A DNA stretch of 17,922 bases from CAZVUW01 sp964629825. GTDB lineage: Bacteria > Actinomycetota > Nitriliruptoria > Euzebyales > Egibacteraceae. A program made the position numbers and the translations under genes. Under the pieces are notes generated by a model, which ran no database searches, was not told the origin of the DNA, and saw nothing but the letters and a program-made list of their open reading frames with translations. The DNA lies in contig CAZVUW010000067.1 of assembly GCA_964629825.1 (NCBI GenBank), forward strand, positions 1 to 17,922, in the 5' to 3' direction. Shown here one piece after another: positions 1-7,355 of this stretch. Position 1 is the stretch's first letter. Each line of letters opens with the position of its first letter.

Positions 1-771
1 GCCGCCGAGCTGCGCCGCTCCGGTGCCGAGGTGCTGGTGTGCTACCTGCCCGTCGGGTCCGAGGAGGCCGCGCGCTTCTACGCCGAGGCCTGCCTTCAGG
101 CCGGCGTCGCGTTCGTCAACTGCCTGCCGGTGTTCATCGCCAGCGATCCGCAGTGGGCGCAGCGCTTCGCCGACGCAGGCGTGCCGATCATCGGTGACGA
201 CATCAAGTCCCAGGTCGGCGCGACGATCAGCCACCGCGTCCTGACCCGCCTGTTCGAGGACCGCGGCGTGACGATCGACCGCACCTACCAGCTGAACTTC
301 GGCGGGAACATGGACTTCATGAACATGCTGGAGCGCTCCCGCCTCGACTCCAAGAAGATCTCGAAGACGCAGTCGGTCACGTCGCAGATGGGCCAGCCGA
401 TGCCCAAGGACAACATCCACATCGGCCCGTCCGACCACGTGCCGTGGCTCGAGGACCGCAAGTGGGCCTACATCCGCATGGAGGGCCGCAACTTCGGCGA
501 TGTGCCCCTGAACATCGAGCTGAAGCTCGAGGTGTGGGACTCGCCCAACTCGGCCGGCGTCGTCATCGACGCGGTGCGCTGCGCCAAGGCCGCCCTGGAC
601 CGCGGCATCGGCGGGCCCCTGCTGGCGCCGTCGAGCTACTTCATGAAGTCCCCGCCGGCCCAGTTCCCGGACGACGTCGCCCGCCGCATGGTCGAGGAGT
701 TCATCGCCGGGCCGGCCGAGGACTCGCCGCTGTACGTCGCGGCGGAGGAGCCCTCGACGCAGGCCCGCTGA
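1..771 (+). CDS. ino1: Inositol-3-phosphate synthase, C-terminal part (5' end outside window)
   Basis: The reading frame is open from the first base and ends in TGA; 256 residues are present. Bacterial Ino1 proteins are about 360 residues, so roughly the first 100 residues, with the start of the NAD-binding Rossmann fold, lie outside. The enzyme converts glucose 6-phosphate to 1D-myo-inositol 3-phosphate in the cytosol using bound NAD. In actinobacteria this feeds phosphatidylinositol and mycothiol. Family signatures visible are FGGNMDFMNM, SKTQSVTS, IGPSDHVPWLEDRKW, the EGRNFGDVPLNIELKLEVWD block and WDSPNSAGVVIDAVRCAK. There is no sign of damage. The next gene is convergent, with 78 bases between the stop codons, so no operon partner is visible downstream. 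The assignment is firm; the link to mycothiol is inferred from the family. Confidence 0.96.
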   Translation, partial: AAELRRSGAEVLVCYLPVGSEEAARFYAEACLQAGVAFVNCLPVFIASDPQWAQRFADAGVPIIGDDIKSQVGATISHRVLTRLFEDRGVTIDRTYQLNFGGNMDFMNMLERSRLDSKKISKTQSVTSQMGQPMPKDNIHIGPSDHVPWLEDRKWAYIRMEGRNFGDVPLNIELKLEVWDSPNSAGVVIDAVRCAKAALDRGIGGPLLAPSSYFMKSPPAQFPDDVARRMVEEFIAGPAEDSPLYVAAEEPSTQAR

Positions 772-849
772 CCAGGATCGCGCCGACCAGCAACCGAAGC
801 GCAGCGGGGGCCGACGGCCAGAGCCTCCTGCGCGCCGACCGCCGCGCGT

Positions 850-1284
850 CTACCGCAGCACGCCCGCCCGCTCCGGCGGGTGGTAGCGGTAGACGCAGCG
901 ACCCTCTATGTCCGACAGCCGCAGCGGCCCGAGCGTGCGGCTGTCGGTCGACGCGGAGGGGTTGTCGCCCAGCACCACGACCTCGCCGTCGCCGGCCTCG
1001 ACCATCAGCCCCCGCAGTCCGACGCTCGAGCGCGGCAGGGCCGCGATGCGCTTGACCAGGGATCGGGTGGGCTCGCGCGGATCCGGGACGACCACCAGGT
1101 CACCGACCCGGTAGCGCCGCAGGCGCACGGCGAGGAGGCGGTCGCCCGGCAGCAGCGCCGGGGCCATGCTCATGCCCTCGACCTCGACCCGCACCGGCCG
1201 GAACCAGACCGCGGTCGCGCCGACTGCGGCCCCGAGCAGCGCAAGTGCCGCCCTGGCCAGCAGCATGTCGTCCCGGCGTGCCAT
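850..1284 (-). CDS. sodX: Nickel superoxide dismutase maturation protease (S26 signal-peptidase family)
   Basis: A 144-residue membrane-anchored serine protease of the signal peptidase I family. One N-terminal hydrophobic segment (about residues 8-27) is followed by the box with catalytic Ser39 (GMSMAP), PGDRLL, the second box with catalytic Lys78 (LVKRI), and a GDNPSASTDSRTLGP box. Short S26 proteins with this last box are the Ni-SOD maturation type (SodX). That type is thought to cut the SodN propeptide and expose the N-terminal histidine that binds nickel. The sodN gene close by, divergent with the repressor between them, supports the role. Start: ATG at 1284 has a weak GGTG upstream; an in-frame GTG at 1293 is the alternative. 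It lies 82 bases downstream of the ArsR gene on the same strand, probably co-transcribed with it. Confidence 0.88.
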   Translation of the reverse strand: MARRDDMLLARAALALLGAAVGATAVWFRPVRVEVEGMSMAPALLPGDRLLAVRLRRYRVGDLVVVPDPREPTRSLVKRIAALPRSSVGLRGLMVEAGDGEVVVLGDNPSASTDSRTLGPLRLSDIEGRCVYRYHPPERAGVLR

Positions 1285-1324
1285 CGCTGGCACCGTACCC
1301 GCTGGACGCGGGCATGCCCTACCA

Positions 1325-1351
1325 CGGCGGCGCGAAGGGAGCTCGCCGCCG
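1325..1351 (-). other. GC-rich stem-loop between the repressor gene and sodX
   Basis: A perfect 8-bp inverted repeat (CGGCGGCG / CGCCGCCG) with an 11-base loop sits in the 82-base gap between the ArsR stop and the sodX start. No T-run follows on either strand, so a classical intrinsic terminator is unlikely. It could act as a processing or partial-attenuation site that sets the level of sodX below that of the repressor, or be chance in GC-rich DNA. Confidence 0.35.
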
Positions 1352-1366
1352 GTTTGGGGTTGCGGA

Positions 1367-1738
1367 TCAGGCCTCTTGGCCCTGCTCCTCCAGGACTCGG
1401 CACCTGCCGACTGCGCGCTCGTTCTCGGTCAGGAACTGGCGGGCGAGGGCGATGAACGCGCCGGCGCGCTCGTCCGAGAGACGGTATTGCGTGCGCCGGC
1501 CGAGGCGGCGCTGCTCGACGAACCCGCACCAGGTCAGGCAGGAGAGATGTTCGGACGCGCGGGACTGGGTGGCACCGACCGCCACCATGAGCTCGGACTG
1601 GGACGCCTCGTCGACGTCCATCAGGGCCTCGAGGATCTTCAAGCGCGTCGGATCGCCAAGCGTGCGGAAGATGCGCGCGAGCAGCTCGTGCTCCGGTAAG
1701 GCCTCCGGCGCACGAGTGGTTATCGCGGGTCTGCCCAT
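1367..1738 (-). CDS. ArsR/SmtB-family repressor with CmtR-type cysteine ligands
   Basis: A small winged-helix DNA-binding protein (123 residues from ATG 1738; 127 from GTG 1750). The family core is clear: FRTLGDPTRLKILEAL, then the helix-turn-helix SELMVAVGATQSRASEHLSCL, then the wing RRLGRRTQYRLSDE. Numbered from the GTG, cysteines lie at 71 and 75 in the recognition helix (LSCLTWCGF) and at 117 in the C-terminal tail. In mycobacterial CmtR the Cd(II)/Pb(II) ligands are Cys57, Cys61 and Cys102, so the spacing (4 then 42 residues) is nearly identical to CmtR (4 then 41). It is therefore probably a thiolate-binding soft-metal sensor that leaves DNA when loaded. It is divergent from sodN and upstream of sodX, suggesting it controls one or both. 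The start is chosen for ATG with a G-rich stretch upstream; the true effector is unknown. Confidence 0.85.
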   Translation of the reverse strand: MGRPAITTRAPEALPEHELLARIFRTLGDPTRLKILEALMDVDEASQSELMVAVGATQSRASEHLSCLTWCGFVEQRRLGRRTQYRLSDERAGAFIALARQFLTENERAVGRCRVLEEQGQEA

Positions 1739-1760
1739 GGCTGCCCCCACTCGTAGGTCG

Positions 1761-1811
1761 GGGGAACACTACACCGAGTGAGCGAAGGTGAACAGTGCGG
1801 CTTGGTTCCCC
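1761..1811. promoter_or_regulatory. Spaced inverted repeat GGGGAAC / GTTCCCC in the ArsR-sodN divergent region
   Basis: GGGGAAC at 1761-1767 and its perfect reverse complement GTTCCCC at 1805-1811 are separated by 37 bases. The left arm overlaps the proposed -10 of the ArsR gene and the right arm overlaps the proposed -35 of sodN, so one regulator could touch both promoters. Known ArsR operators are usually compact palindromes, so the arms may serve another factor or be coincidental. Confidence 0.35.
1766..1794 (-). promoter_or_regulatory. Candidate promoter of the ArsR-sodX unit
   Basis: On the minus strand a TAGTGT -10 box (1771-1766) fits the actinobacterial TANNNT pattern. A poor -35 (TGTTCA, 1794-1789) lies 17 bases upstream. 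Transcription would begin near 1759, about 20 bases before the ATG. The -35 match is only half, so this is a tentative call. Confidence 0.35.
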
Positions 1812-1832
1812 TGCCACGAGCGTGGCTAGAGT
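1802..1832 (+). promoter_or_regulatory. Candidate sodN promoter with a short palindrome in the spacer
   Basis: TTGGTT (1802-1807) and TAGAGT (1827-1832, TANNNT type) are 19 bases apart, giving a leader of about 35 bases before the sodN ATG. Between the boxes lies the palindrome CCACG-AG-CGTGG (1814-1825), which is well placed for a repressor. The spacing is longer than ideal, so confidence is moderate. Confidence 0.45.
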
Positions 1833-1873
1833 GTGCCGCGACCGGCATGGCCGACATCCATATGGAGGAACAG

Positions 1874-2323
1874 ATGCCCATCGTCGCTCGACTTCTGCGG
1901 GCTGCCGACGCGCTGCGCGCCCCGCGCCGAGTGTCCGCCCACTGCGACCTGCCGTGCGGGATCTACGACCCCGAGCTGGCCCGTATCGAGGCCGAATCCG
2001 CGCTGCGGGCCATCGAGAAGTACCACGCCTCCGATGACGAGGTCTTCCGCGCTCGCTGCATCCAGATCAAGGAGCAGCGGACGGACATCGCCAAGCACCA
2101 CATCTCGGTGCTGTGGAGCGACTACTTCAAGCCGCCGCACCTCGAGCAGTTCCCGGAGCTGCACGACCTCGCCTGGCGGACGCTGAAGCAGTGCTCGAAG
2201 GTCAAGGCCAGCGTCGACGCCGAGGACGCCAAGGAGCTGCTCCGGCTGATCGACGAGATCGACGAGGCCTGGAAGGCCACCGGCGGCGCCGAGAACACCC
2301 GTGTCAACGGGCGCCCTAGCTGA
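1874..2323 (+). CDS. sodN: Nickel-dependent superoxide dismutase precursor
   Basis: A 149-residue precursor of Ni-SOD, which disproportionates superoxide to oxygen and hydrogen peroxide in the cytoplasm. The nickel hook HCDLPCGIYDP is intact: after removal of a 22-residue leader ending ...RRVSA, His1, Cys2 and Cys6 of the mature protein would coordinate nickel. The mature form would be about 127 residues, slightly longer than the Streptomyces enzyme (117). The rest of the chain carries the helical-bundle sequence typical of the family, including ARIEAESALRAIEKY, QRTDIAKHHISVLWSDYFKP and FPELHDLAW. ATG 1874 is chosen because GGAGGAA precedes it by five bases; in-frame ATGs at 1847 and 1862 would lengthen the leader. 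The maturation protease sodX is on the other side of a divergent repressor gene. Confidence 0.96.
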   Translation: MPIVARLLRAADALRAPRRVSAHCDLPCGIYDPELARIEAESALRAIEKYHASDDEVFRARCIQIKEQRTDIAKHHISVLWSDYFKPPHLEQFPELHDLAWRTLKQCSKVKASVDAEDAKELLRLIDEIDEAWKATGGAENTRVNGRPS

Positions 2324-2342
2324 CGTACACCTTCGATGACAG

Positions 2343-2383
2343 CCAGGGGGCGTCCGCTGCGGGCGCCCCTTCGCGCCCCCTGG
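2343..2383 (+). terminator. Hairpin downstream of sodN
   Basis: CCAGGGGGCG (2343-2352) pairs perfectly with CGCCCCCTGG (2374-2383), a 10-bp stem starting 20 bases after the sodN stop, with a 21-base loop that is itself self-complementary. No T-run follows, as is common for terminators in high-GC actinobacteria. The following gene begins only 15 bases beyond it, so partial read-through is possible. Confidence 0.5.
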
Positions 2384-2397
2384 ACTCGGTGAGCCCC

Positions 2398-4035
2398 ATG
2401 AGCCCTGCCGAGCCGGACGGAAGGCGCGCCAGCCGCCATGTCGTGCTGATCGTGGACGACGACCAGCCGACGCGCGAGCTGTTCACCTTCGCACTCGAGC
2501 TGGAGGGTCTGACGGCGCTGCAGGCCTCCAACGGCCGCGAGGCCCTCGAGATCCTGGCGGACACCGCCGTCGACATCGTGATCCTGGACTCCTGGATGCC
2601 GGAGATGGACGGGCTGACGACTCTGGCCGCCATCCGGGACAACCCGCGCACTGCCGCCACCAGCGTCATCTTCGTCACCGGCCGCCACGGCGTCGCCGAC
2701 CGCGTGCAGGGCCTGGAGGCGGGGGCCGACGACTACCTCCAGAAGCCGATCGACCCCGAGGAGCTGGTCGCCCGCATCCGGGCGCGCCTGCGCAGCCGCG
2801 ACAAGTGGCGGCGCCTCCTGGAGCAGCAGCTGCACAGCCGCGCCAACGTCGTGCAGGCGCTGGGCGAGGTGCCACTCGACGGCACCCCCGCGGCGACGGC
2901 GCAGGAGATCTGCGCCCTCATCGACAGCGTGGGCGTGGCCACGTCCTCCGCGATCATCGCGTTCGTCGATGGCGAGGCCGAGCTGCTGGCCGGCACCGGC
3001 GTCTTCGCCGAGAGCGCGCGCACGACCGACCGTCTGTCGCAGCACCTCGCCGCCCGACTGCGCGAGCGCTCCGCGAGCGGCGGCTGGATCGAGGCGCGCA
3101 CGGCCCAGCCGGCCGGGTCGCTGGGGATTCCCATCGCCGACCAGGAGGTGGTGGCCGCCGCGTTCGTCCCGCTGGTGGCGCAGGGTGAGCTGGTCGGCGT
3201 CCTGGCCATCGCGGACGCGCGCGCCCAGCAGCTGGGCGACGCCAGCCGCTGTCTGTCGGCGGGGATGGACTTCGGTCCGCTGGTGGCCGCTCTGCTGCGC
3301 CAGGTCATGGAGGGCGAGCGCCTGAGCGCGGCCCGTCGGATGGCGATGCAGGCCATGATCGAGGCGGGCGACTTCCGTCCCGTGTTCCAGCCGATCGTCA
3401 GCCTCCATGACCGTCAGCCGGTCGGCTTTGAGGCCCTGACCCGCTTCGATGACGGTCGCGCGCCCGACCGGGTGTTCTCCGAGGCCCGGGCGCTCGGCCT
3501 CGGACTGGAGCTCGAGGCGGCGACGGCACGCGCTGCCGCCGGCGCGGCTACGCAGCTCCCACCGCGCAGATGGCTGTCGATCAACGCCTCGCCCGGCCTG
3601 GTGTCCGACCCGACGCGTCTGCGCTCCTCGCTCGGGGACGCTGACCGGTCGGTGGTGCTGGAGCTGACCGAGCATGACCCGATCGATGACTACGACAGCG
3701 TGCGGCGCTCGATGGCCGAGATGGGCGAGGGCGTGCGCCTGTCGGTCGACGACGCCGGCGCCGGATACGCCTGCCTGCACCATGTGCTCGAGCTGCGCCC
3801 CGCGTTCGTGAAGCTGGACCGCGGGTGGGTGAACGGGATCGCCGAGGACCCGGCGCGCCAGGCGCTGGTCGCCGGACTCCGCTCCTTCGCCCTGCGCACG
3901 GGCGGCATGCTGATCGCCGAGGGCATCGAGACGGTCGCCGAGCTGACGGTGCTGAACGAGCTCGGAGTGCCGCTCGGGCAGGGCTGGCTGCTCGGCAAGC
4001 CGGCGCCGGCGGAGCAGTTGGCCGCGGACGTCTGA
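2398..4035 (+). CDS. Response regulator with GAF-like middle and EAL domain (predicted c-di-GMP phosphodiesterase)
   Basis: 545 residues from ATG 2398 (GGTGAG upstream; GTG 2389 is an alternative). Residues about 14-130 form a receiver domain: an acidic cluster at Asp20-22, phosphoacceptor Asp64 in ILDSWMPEMDG, Thr94 and Lys116. Residues about 145-310 look like a GAF-type sensor by position and composition only. Residues about 320-540 are an EAL domain with the key metal and catalytic residues: Glu345 (FEALTRF), Asn396 (INASP), Glu422 (ELTE), Asp451-Asp452 (DDAGAGY in place of DDFGTGY), Lys472 (VKLD) and Glu508 (AEGIET). There is no GGDEF domain, so it should hydrolyse c-di-GMP rather than make it. 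No histidine kinase is next to it. The malQ gene follows after 37 bases and may be co-transcribed. c-di-GMP often governs pili, so a link to the Tad operon in this window is possible but inferred. Confidence 0.9.
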   Translation: MSPAEPDGRRASRHVVLIVDDDQPTRELFTFALELEGLTALQASNGREALEILADTAVDIVILDSWMPEMDGLTTLAAIRDNPRTAATSVIFVTGRHGVADRVQGLEAGADDYLQKPIDPEELVARIRARLRSRDKWRRLLEQQLHSRANVVQALGEVPLDGTPAATAQEICALIDSVGVATSSAIIAFVDGEAELLAGTGVFAESARTTDRLSQHLAARLRERSASGGWIEARTAQPAGSLGIPIADQEVVAAAFVPLVAQGELVGVLAIADARAQQLGDASRCLSAGMDFGPLVAALLRQVMEGERLSAARRMAMQAMIEAGDFRPVFQPIVSLHDRQPVGFEALTRFDDGRAPDRVFSEARALGLGLELEAATARAAAGAATQLPPRRWLSINASPGLVSDPTRLRSSLGDADRSVVLELTEHDPIDDYDSVRRSMAEMGEGVRLSVDDAGAGYACLHHVLELRPAFVKLDRGWVNGIAEDPARQALVAGLRSFALRTGGMLIAEGIETVAELTVLNELGVPLGQGWLLGKPAPAEQLAADV

Positions 4036-4072
4036 GCGTCGCGTGAGCAGGCGCGGGAAGGACGCCCTCTAG

Positions 4073-6247
4073 ATGATCGAGCCGGATCAGCTCGCGCGCC
4101 TCGCCGATGCCTATGGGGTGGCGCGCTCGTACCGCAACGCCAGCGGTCAGCACGTCGAGGTCCCGACCGCCACGGTGCAGGCGGTGCTTCGGGCGATGGG
4201 CGTTGTGGCCGAGACCTCGGATCAGGTGGAGGGCGCCCTGGCCGAGGTCGCGGGTCGCCCGTGGCGACGCCTGGTCGCGCCAACGGTCGTGGTCGTCCAG
4301 GGTGAGGATCCGCAGGTGCGTCTGCACGTCCCTGCGGATGCGGCCATCGACGTCCGTGTGGAGCTCGAGGAGGGCGGCGACCTCCGCCTGGACCGCATAG
4401 GGCCGCCGCTGGCGGGGGACGAGCGCGGCGGCGTCATCCGCGAGGCACGCGCGGTGGAGCTCCCGCCGGAGCTGCCGCTGGGCTATCACCGGCTCGCCGT
4501 CGAGGTCGATCGCGGGCCGGTCCGGCGCGAGGAGGGCCTGCTGATCGTCGCGCCGCCCTCCTGCCCCGACCTCGCCGCGCTGCCGCCGGCGTGGGGCTGG
4601 ATGATCCAGCTGTACGCCCTGCGCTCGCGGCACAGCTGGGGGATCGGGGATCTGGGCGACCTCGCCGAGCTGGTGGCCTGGAGCGGCGCGGAGCTCGGCG
4701 CCGACTTCGTCGTGTGCAACCCCCTGCACGCCATCACCCCGGCCGAGCCGATCGAGAGCTCCCCCTACTACCCGTCGAGCCGCCGCTTCTTCAACCCGCT
4801 CGCGCTGCGCGCCGAGGATCTGCCCGCCTTCGCCGCGGCACCCCCGGAGATCCGGGAGCAGGTGCAGCGGCTCGGCGCGCTCCAGCAGGAGCGCAACCGC
4901 ACCGATCGCATCGACCGCGACGCGGCCTGGGCGGCCAAGCGGCAGGCCCTGGCCCTTTTGCACGAGGTCGATGACGGCTTCCGGGACTCCGTGGCGGACT
5001 ACCGCCGGCGGCGCGGCGTCGAGCTGGAGGACTTCGCCACCTTCTGCGCCCTGGCCGAGCGCCATGGCGGCTCGTGGCGGACCTGGCCGGCCGAGCTGCG
5101 CGACCCGACCGGTCCGGCCGTGGTCGCGGCGCGCGAGGAGCTCGCCCGCGAGGTCGACCTGCACGCCTGGCTCCAATGGTGCTGCGAGGGCCAGCTCGCG
5201 CACGCGCAGGCCGTCGCCCGCCAGACGGGCATGTCGATCGGCGTGATCCACGACCTTGCGGTCGGTGTGGACCCCGGCGGTGCGGATGCCTGGGCGCTGC
5301 AGGACGAGCTCGCGGCAGACGTGCATGTGGGCGCCCCGCCCGACCCGTTCAACCAGCGGGGCCAGAACTGGCGTCAGCCGCCCCTGCGGCCGGACCGGCT
5401 GGCGGAGACCGGCTACCGCCCCTACCGCGACATGCTCGCCGCGGTGCTGCGCCACGCCGGCGGACTGCGCATCGACCACGTCATGGGCCTGTTCCGGCTG
5501 TGGTGGATCCCGGAGGGCGCGCCCGCCTCCCACGGCACCTTCGTCGCCTATCCGGCCCGGGACCTGCTCGCCATCCTGGCCTTGGAGGCCCAGCGCGCCG
5601 GCGCGATCGTGGTCGGCGAGGACCTGGGCACCGTCGACGAGGAGATCCGCGCGGCCCTGCGTCACCGGGGCGTGGCGGGCTCGAGGGTTCTGTACTTCGA
5701 GCGCGCCGAGCCCGGGCCGAACAGCCATGCGGGGCGCCTGCGCGCCGCCGCCTACCCCGCCCGCTCGCTGGCCTCCGTCTCGACCCATGACCTTCCGACA
5801 GCGGCGGGCTGGTGGTCGGACGAGGGCGTGCGGATGCAGGCGCGGCTGGGCCTGCTGAGCGATGACACCACCCTCGAGGCCGAGCTCGAGCGCGCAGCCC
5901 GCGACAAGGCCGAGCTGCGCGCCCTGCTGGTCGCGGAGGGCGTCCTGTCCGAGTCCGAGTCCGACCCGGTCGCACTGCGGGAGGCCATGCACGCGTTCCT
6001 GGCCCGCTGCGGCTCGCGCCTTGTGGCGGTGCAGCCCGCCGACGCGGTCGGCGATCCGCGGCAGCCCAACCTCCCGGGCACCCTGGACGAGTACCCGAGC
6101 TGGCGTCTGCCGCTGGCGCGCCCGTCGGCGCACCCCGCCGCGCTGGAGCCGGTCCTCCTGGAGGATCTGCGCACCGACGAGGGCGTCGCACGGGTGGCCG
6201 AGCTGATGCGTCAGGGGCGGGCCGCGGCCGGTCCGGCGGTCAGATAG
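4073..6247 (+). CDS. malQ: 4-alpha-glucanotransferase (amylomaltase, GH77)
   Basis: 724 residues, the usual length of bacterial MalQ that carries an extra N-terminal region (here about residues 1-165) before the GH77 barrel. It moves alpha-1,4-glucan segments between maltooligosaccharides and glycogen-derived chains in the cytosol. Barrel signatures include WGIGDLGDL, SPYYPSSRRFFNPL, VGAPPDPFNQRGQNW and the three acidic catalytic residues: nucleophile Asp468 (LRIDHVMGL), acid/base Glu516 (VGEDLGTV) and stabilising Asp573 (STHDLPT). GGAAGGA lies 10 bases upstream of ATG. It follows the EAL gene by 37 bases. The downstream neighbour is convergent, with 78 bases between stops and no strong terminator seen there. 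No other glycogen gene is visible nearby. Confidence 0.96.
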   Translation: MIEPDQLARLADAYGVARSYRNASGQHVEVPTATVQAVLRAMGVVAETSDQVEGALAEVAGRPWRRLVAPTVVVVQGEDPQVRLHVPADAAIDVRVELEEGGDLRLDRIGPPLAGDERGGVIREARAVELPPELPLGYHRLAVEVDRGPVRREEGLLIVAPPSCPDLAALPPAWGWMIQLYALRSRHSWGIGDLGDLAELVAWSGAELGADFVVCNPLHAITPAEPIESSPYYPSSRRFFNPLALRAEDLPAFAAAPPEIREQVQRLGALQQERNRTDRIDRDAAWAAKRQALALLHEVDDGFRDSVADYRRRRGVELEDFATFCALAERHGGSWRTWPAELRDPTGPAVVAAREELAREVDLHAWLQWCCEGQLAHAQAVARQTGMSIGVIHDLAVGVDPGGADAWALQDELAADVHVGAPPDPFNQRGQNWRQPPLRPDRLAETGYRPYRDMLAAVLRHAGGLRIDHVMGLFRLWWIPEGAPASHGTFVAYPARDLLAILALEAQRAGAIVVGEDLGTVDEEIRAALRHRGVAGSRVLYFERAEPGPNSHAGRLRAAAYPARSLASVSTHDLPTAAGWWSDEGVRMQARLGLLSDDTTLEAELERAARDKAELRALLVAEGVLSESESDPVALREAMHAFLARCGSRLVAVQPADAVGDPRQPNLPGTLDEYPSWRLPLARPSAHPAALEPVLLEDLRTDEGVARVAELMRQGRAAAGPAVR

Positions 6248-6325
6248 CGCGCCTCGTCCGTCAGCTGGCGCTCGACCTCTGCGGCGCGCCGGTCTCCATC
6301 GTCCGAGGTTGCGGCCATGCGGTGG

Positions 6326-7330
6326 TCAGGAGGGCGGGGTGCCGTCGCCGAACGGGCGTCCGCCCAGGGCCTCGCGGCCGTGCGGGGTGAGCCAGCCGGA
6401 CTCGTCGGGACCGAGCGGGACGATCCCGCTCGGGTTCAGCTGGGTGTGCACCAGGTAGTAGTGGCGCTTGATGTGATCGAAGCTGATCGTCTCGCCGAAC
6501 CCGGGCGTCTGGTACAGGTCGCGGGCGTAGGCCCACAGGACCGGGTCCTCGGCCAGCTTGTTGCGGTTGCAGCGGAAGTGGTTGTGGTAGACGGCGTCGA
6601 AGCGCGCCAGGGTGGTGAACAGCCGGACGTCCGCCTCGGTGATCGTGTCTCCGACCAGGAAGCGCTGCCGGGACAGCCGCTCCGCCAGCCAGTCGAGCCT
6701 GGCGAAGAGAGCCTGGTAGGCGCGCTCGTAGGCGCTCTGGCTCTGCGCGAACCCGGCGCGGTACACCGCGTCGTTGACGTCGCTGTGGACCACCTCGTTG
6801 ATGGCGTCGATCTCGTCCCGCAGATGCTCCGGGTAGAGGTCCCACGCGCCGGGGCGGTGGTGCTCCCGCCACTGGGTGGAGAAGTCGAGCGTGATCTGCT
6901 TGTAGTCGTTGGTGACGAGCTTGCCGGAGGGGATGTCGACGATGGCCGGCACGCTGACGCCGCCGTCGTAGCCCGGCTCGGCGGCTTCGTAGGCCTCGGC
7001 GAGGTAGCGGATGCCCAGCACCGGGTCGCGCCCGTCCGGGTCCAGCGTGAAGCGCCAGCTGCGCTCGTCCTGGATCGGGTCGGCGACGGCGACCGAGATC
7101 GCGTCCCCGAGGCCGAGCAGCCGGCGGACGATCAGCGCGCGGTTGGCCCAAGGGCAGGCGAGGCTCACCACAAGGCGATAGCGCCCGGGCTCGACCGGCC
7201 AGCGCGAGCTGACGTCGGCGGTGATGCGCTCGTCGAAGTGGCTCGGCGAGCGGACGAAGCCGCCCTCGTCGTCGATCGACAGCTTCGGCCCGCTGCGGGG
7301 CGCTGCGGAGCCCGCGGTGTCGGCGTCCAT
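6326..7330 (-). CDS. Xi-class glutathione transferase-like reductase (glutathionyl-hydroquinone reductase family)
   Basis: 334 residues. A thioredoxin-fold N-terminal half carries the SLACPWANR motif with catalytic Cys59 (CPWA box), VTNDYKQI and the SVPAIVD stretch. A helical C-terminal half follows with FLVGDTITEADVRLFTTLARFDAVY and YHNHFRCNRNKL, both hallmarks of the YqjG/ECM4 (xi) class. Members of this class remove a thiol from glutathionyl-hydroquinones in two thiol-dependent steps. Actinobacteria generally use mycothiol rather than glutathione, so the real thiol here is uncertain. GAGG lies six bases before the ATG. The gene starts 25 bases after the bfr stop on the same strand, so it is likely the last gene of a bfd-bfr-GST unit. 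Confidence 0.88.
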   Translation of the reverse strand: MDADTAGSAAPRSGPKLSIDDEGGFVRSPSHFDERITADVSSRWPVEPGRYRLVVSLACPWANRALIVRRLLGLGDAISVAVADPIQDERSWRFTLDPDGRDPVLGIRYLAEAYEAAEPGYDGGVSVPAIVDIPSGKLVTNDYKQITLDFSTQWREHHRPGAWDLYPEHLRDEIDAINEVVHSDVNDAVYRAGFAQSQSAYERAYQALFARLDWLAERLSRQRFLVGDTITEADVRLFTTLARFDAVYHNHFRCNRNKLAEDPVLWAYARDLYQTPGFGETISFDHIKRHYYLVHTQLNPSGIVPLGPDESGWLTPHGREALGGRPFGDGTPPS

Positions 7331-7355
7331 GGCCGGCCTCTACCCGGCGAGAGGG

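Noticed and set aside
798..834. Possible bidirectional terminator between ino1 and sodX (GCGCAG/CTGCGC arms with inner GGCC/GGCC)
   Set aside because: The stems are short with unpaired bases between them and there is no T-run; not distinguishable from chance at this GC content.
1178..1817. 215-codon minus-strand frame spanning the repressor and the sodX start
   Set aside because: It conflicts with the clear ArsR and S26 protease frames and encodes no recognisable domain.
3581..6133. An 850-codon open frame on the minus strand opposite malQ (and similar long frames at 2122-3783, 9041-11053, 12518-14284)
   Set aside because: These are antisense shadows of real genes in very GC-rich DNA. The translations are low-complexity (Arg, Ala, Gly, His, Gln rich) with no recognisable motifs, while the opposite strand has clear families.
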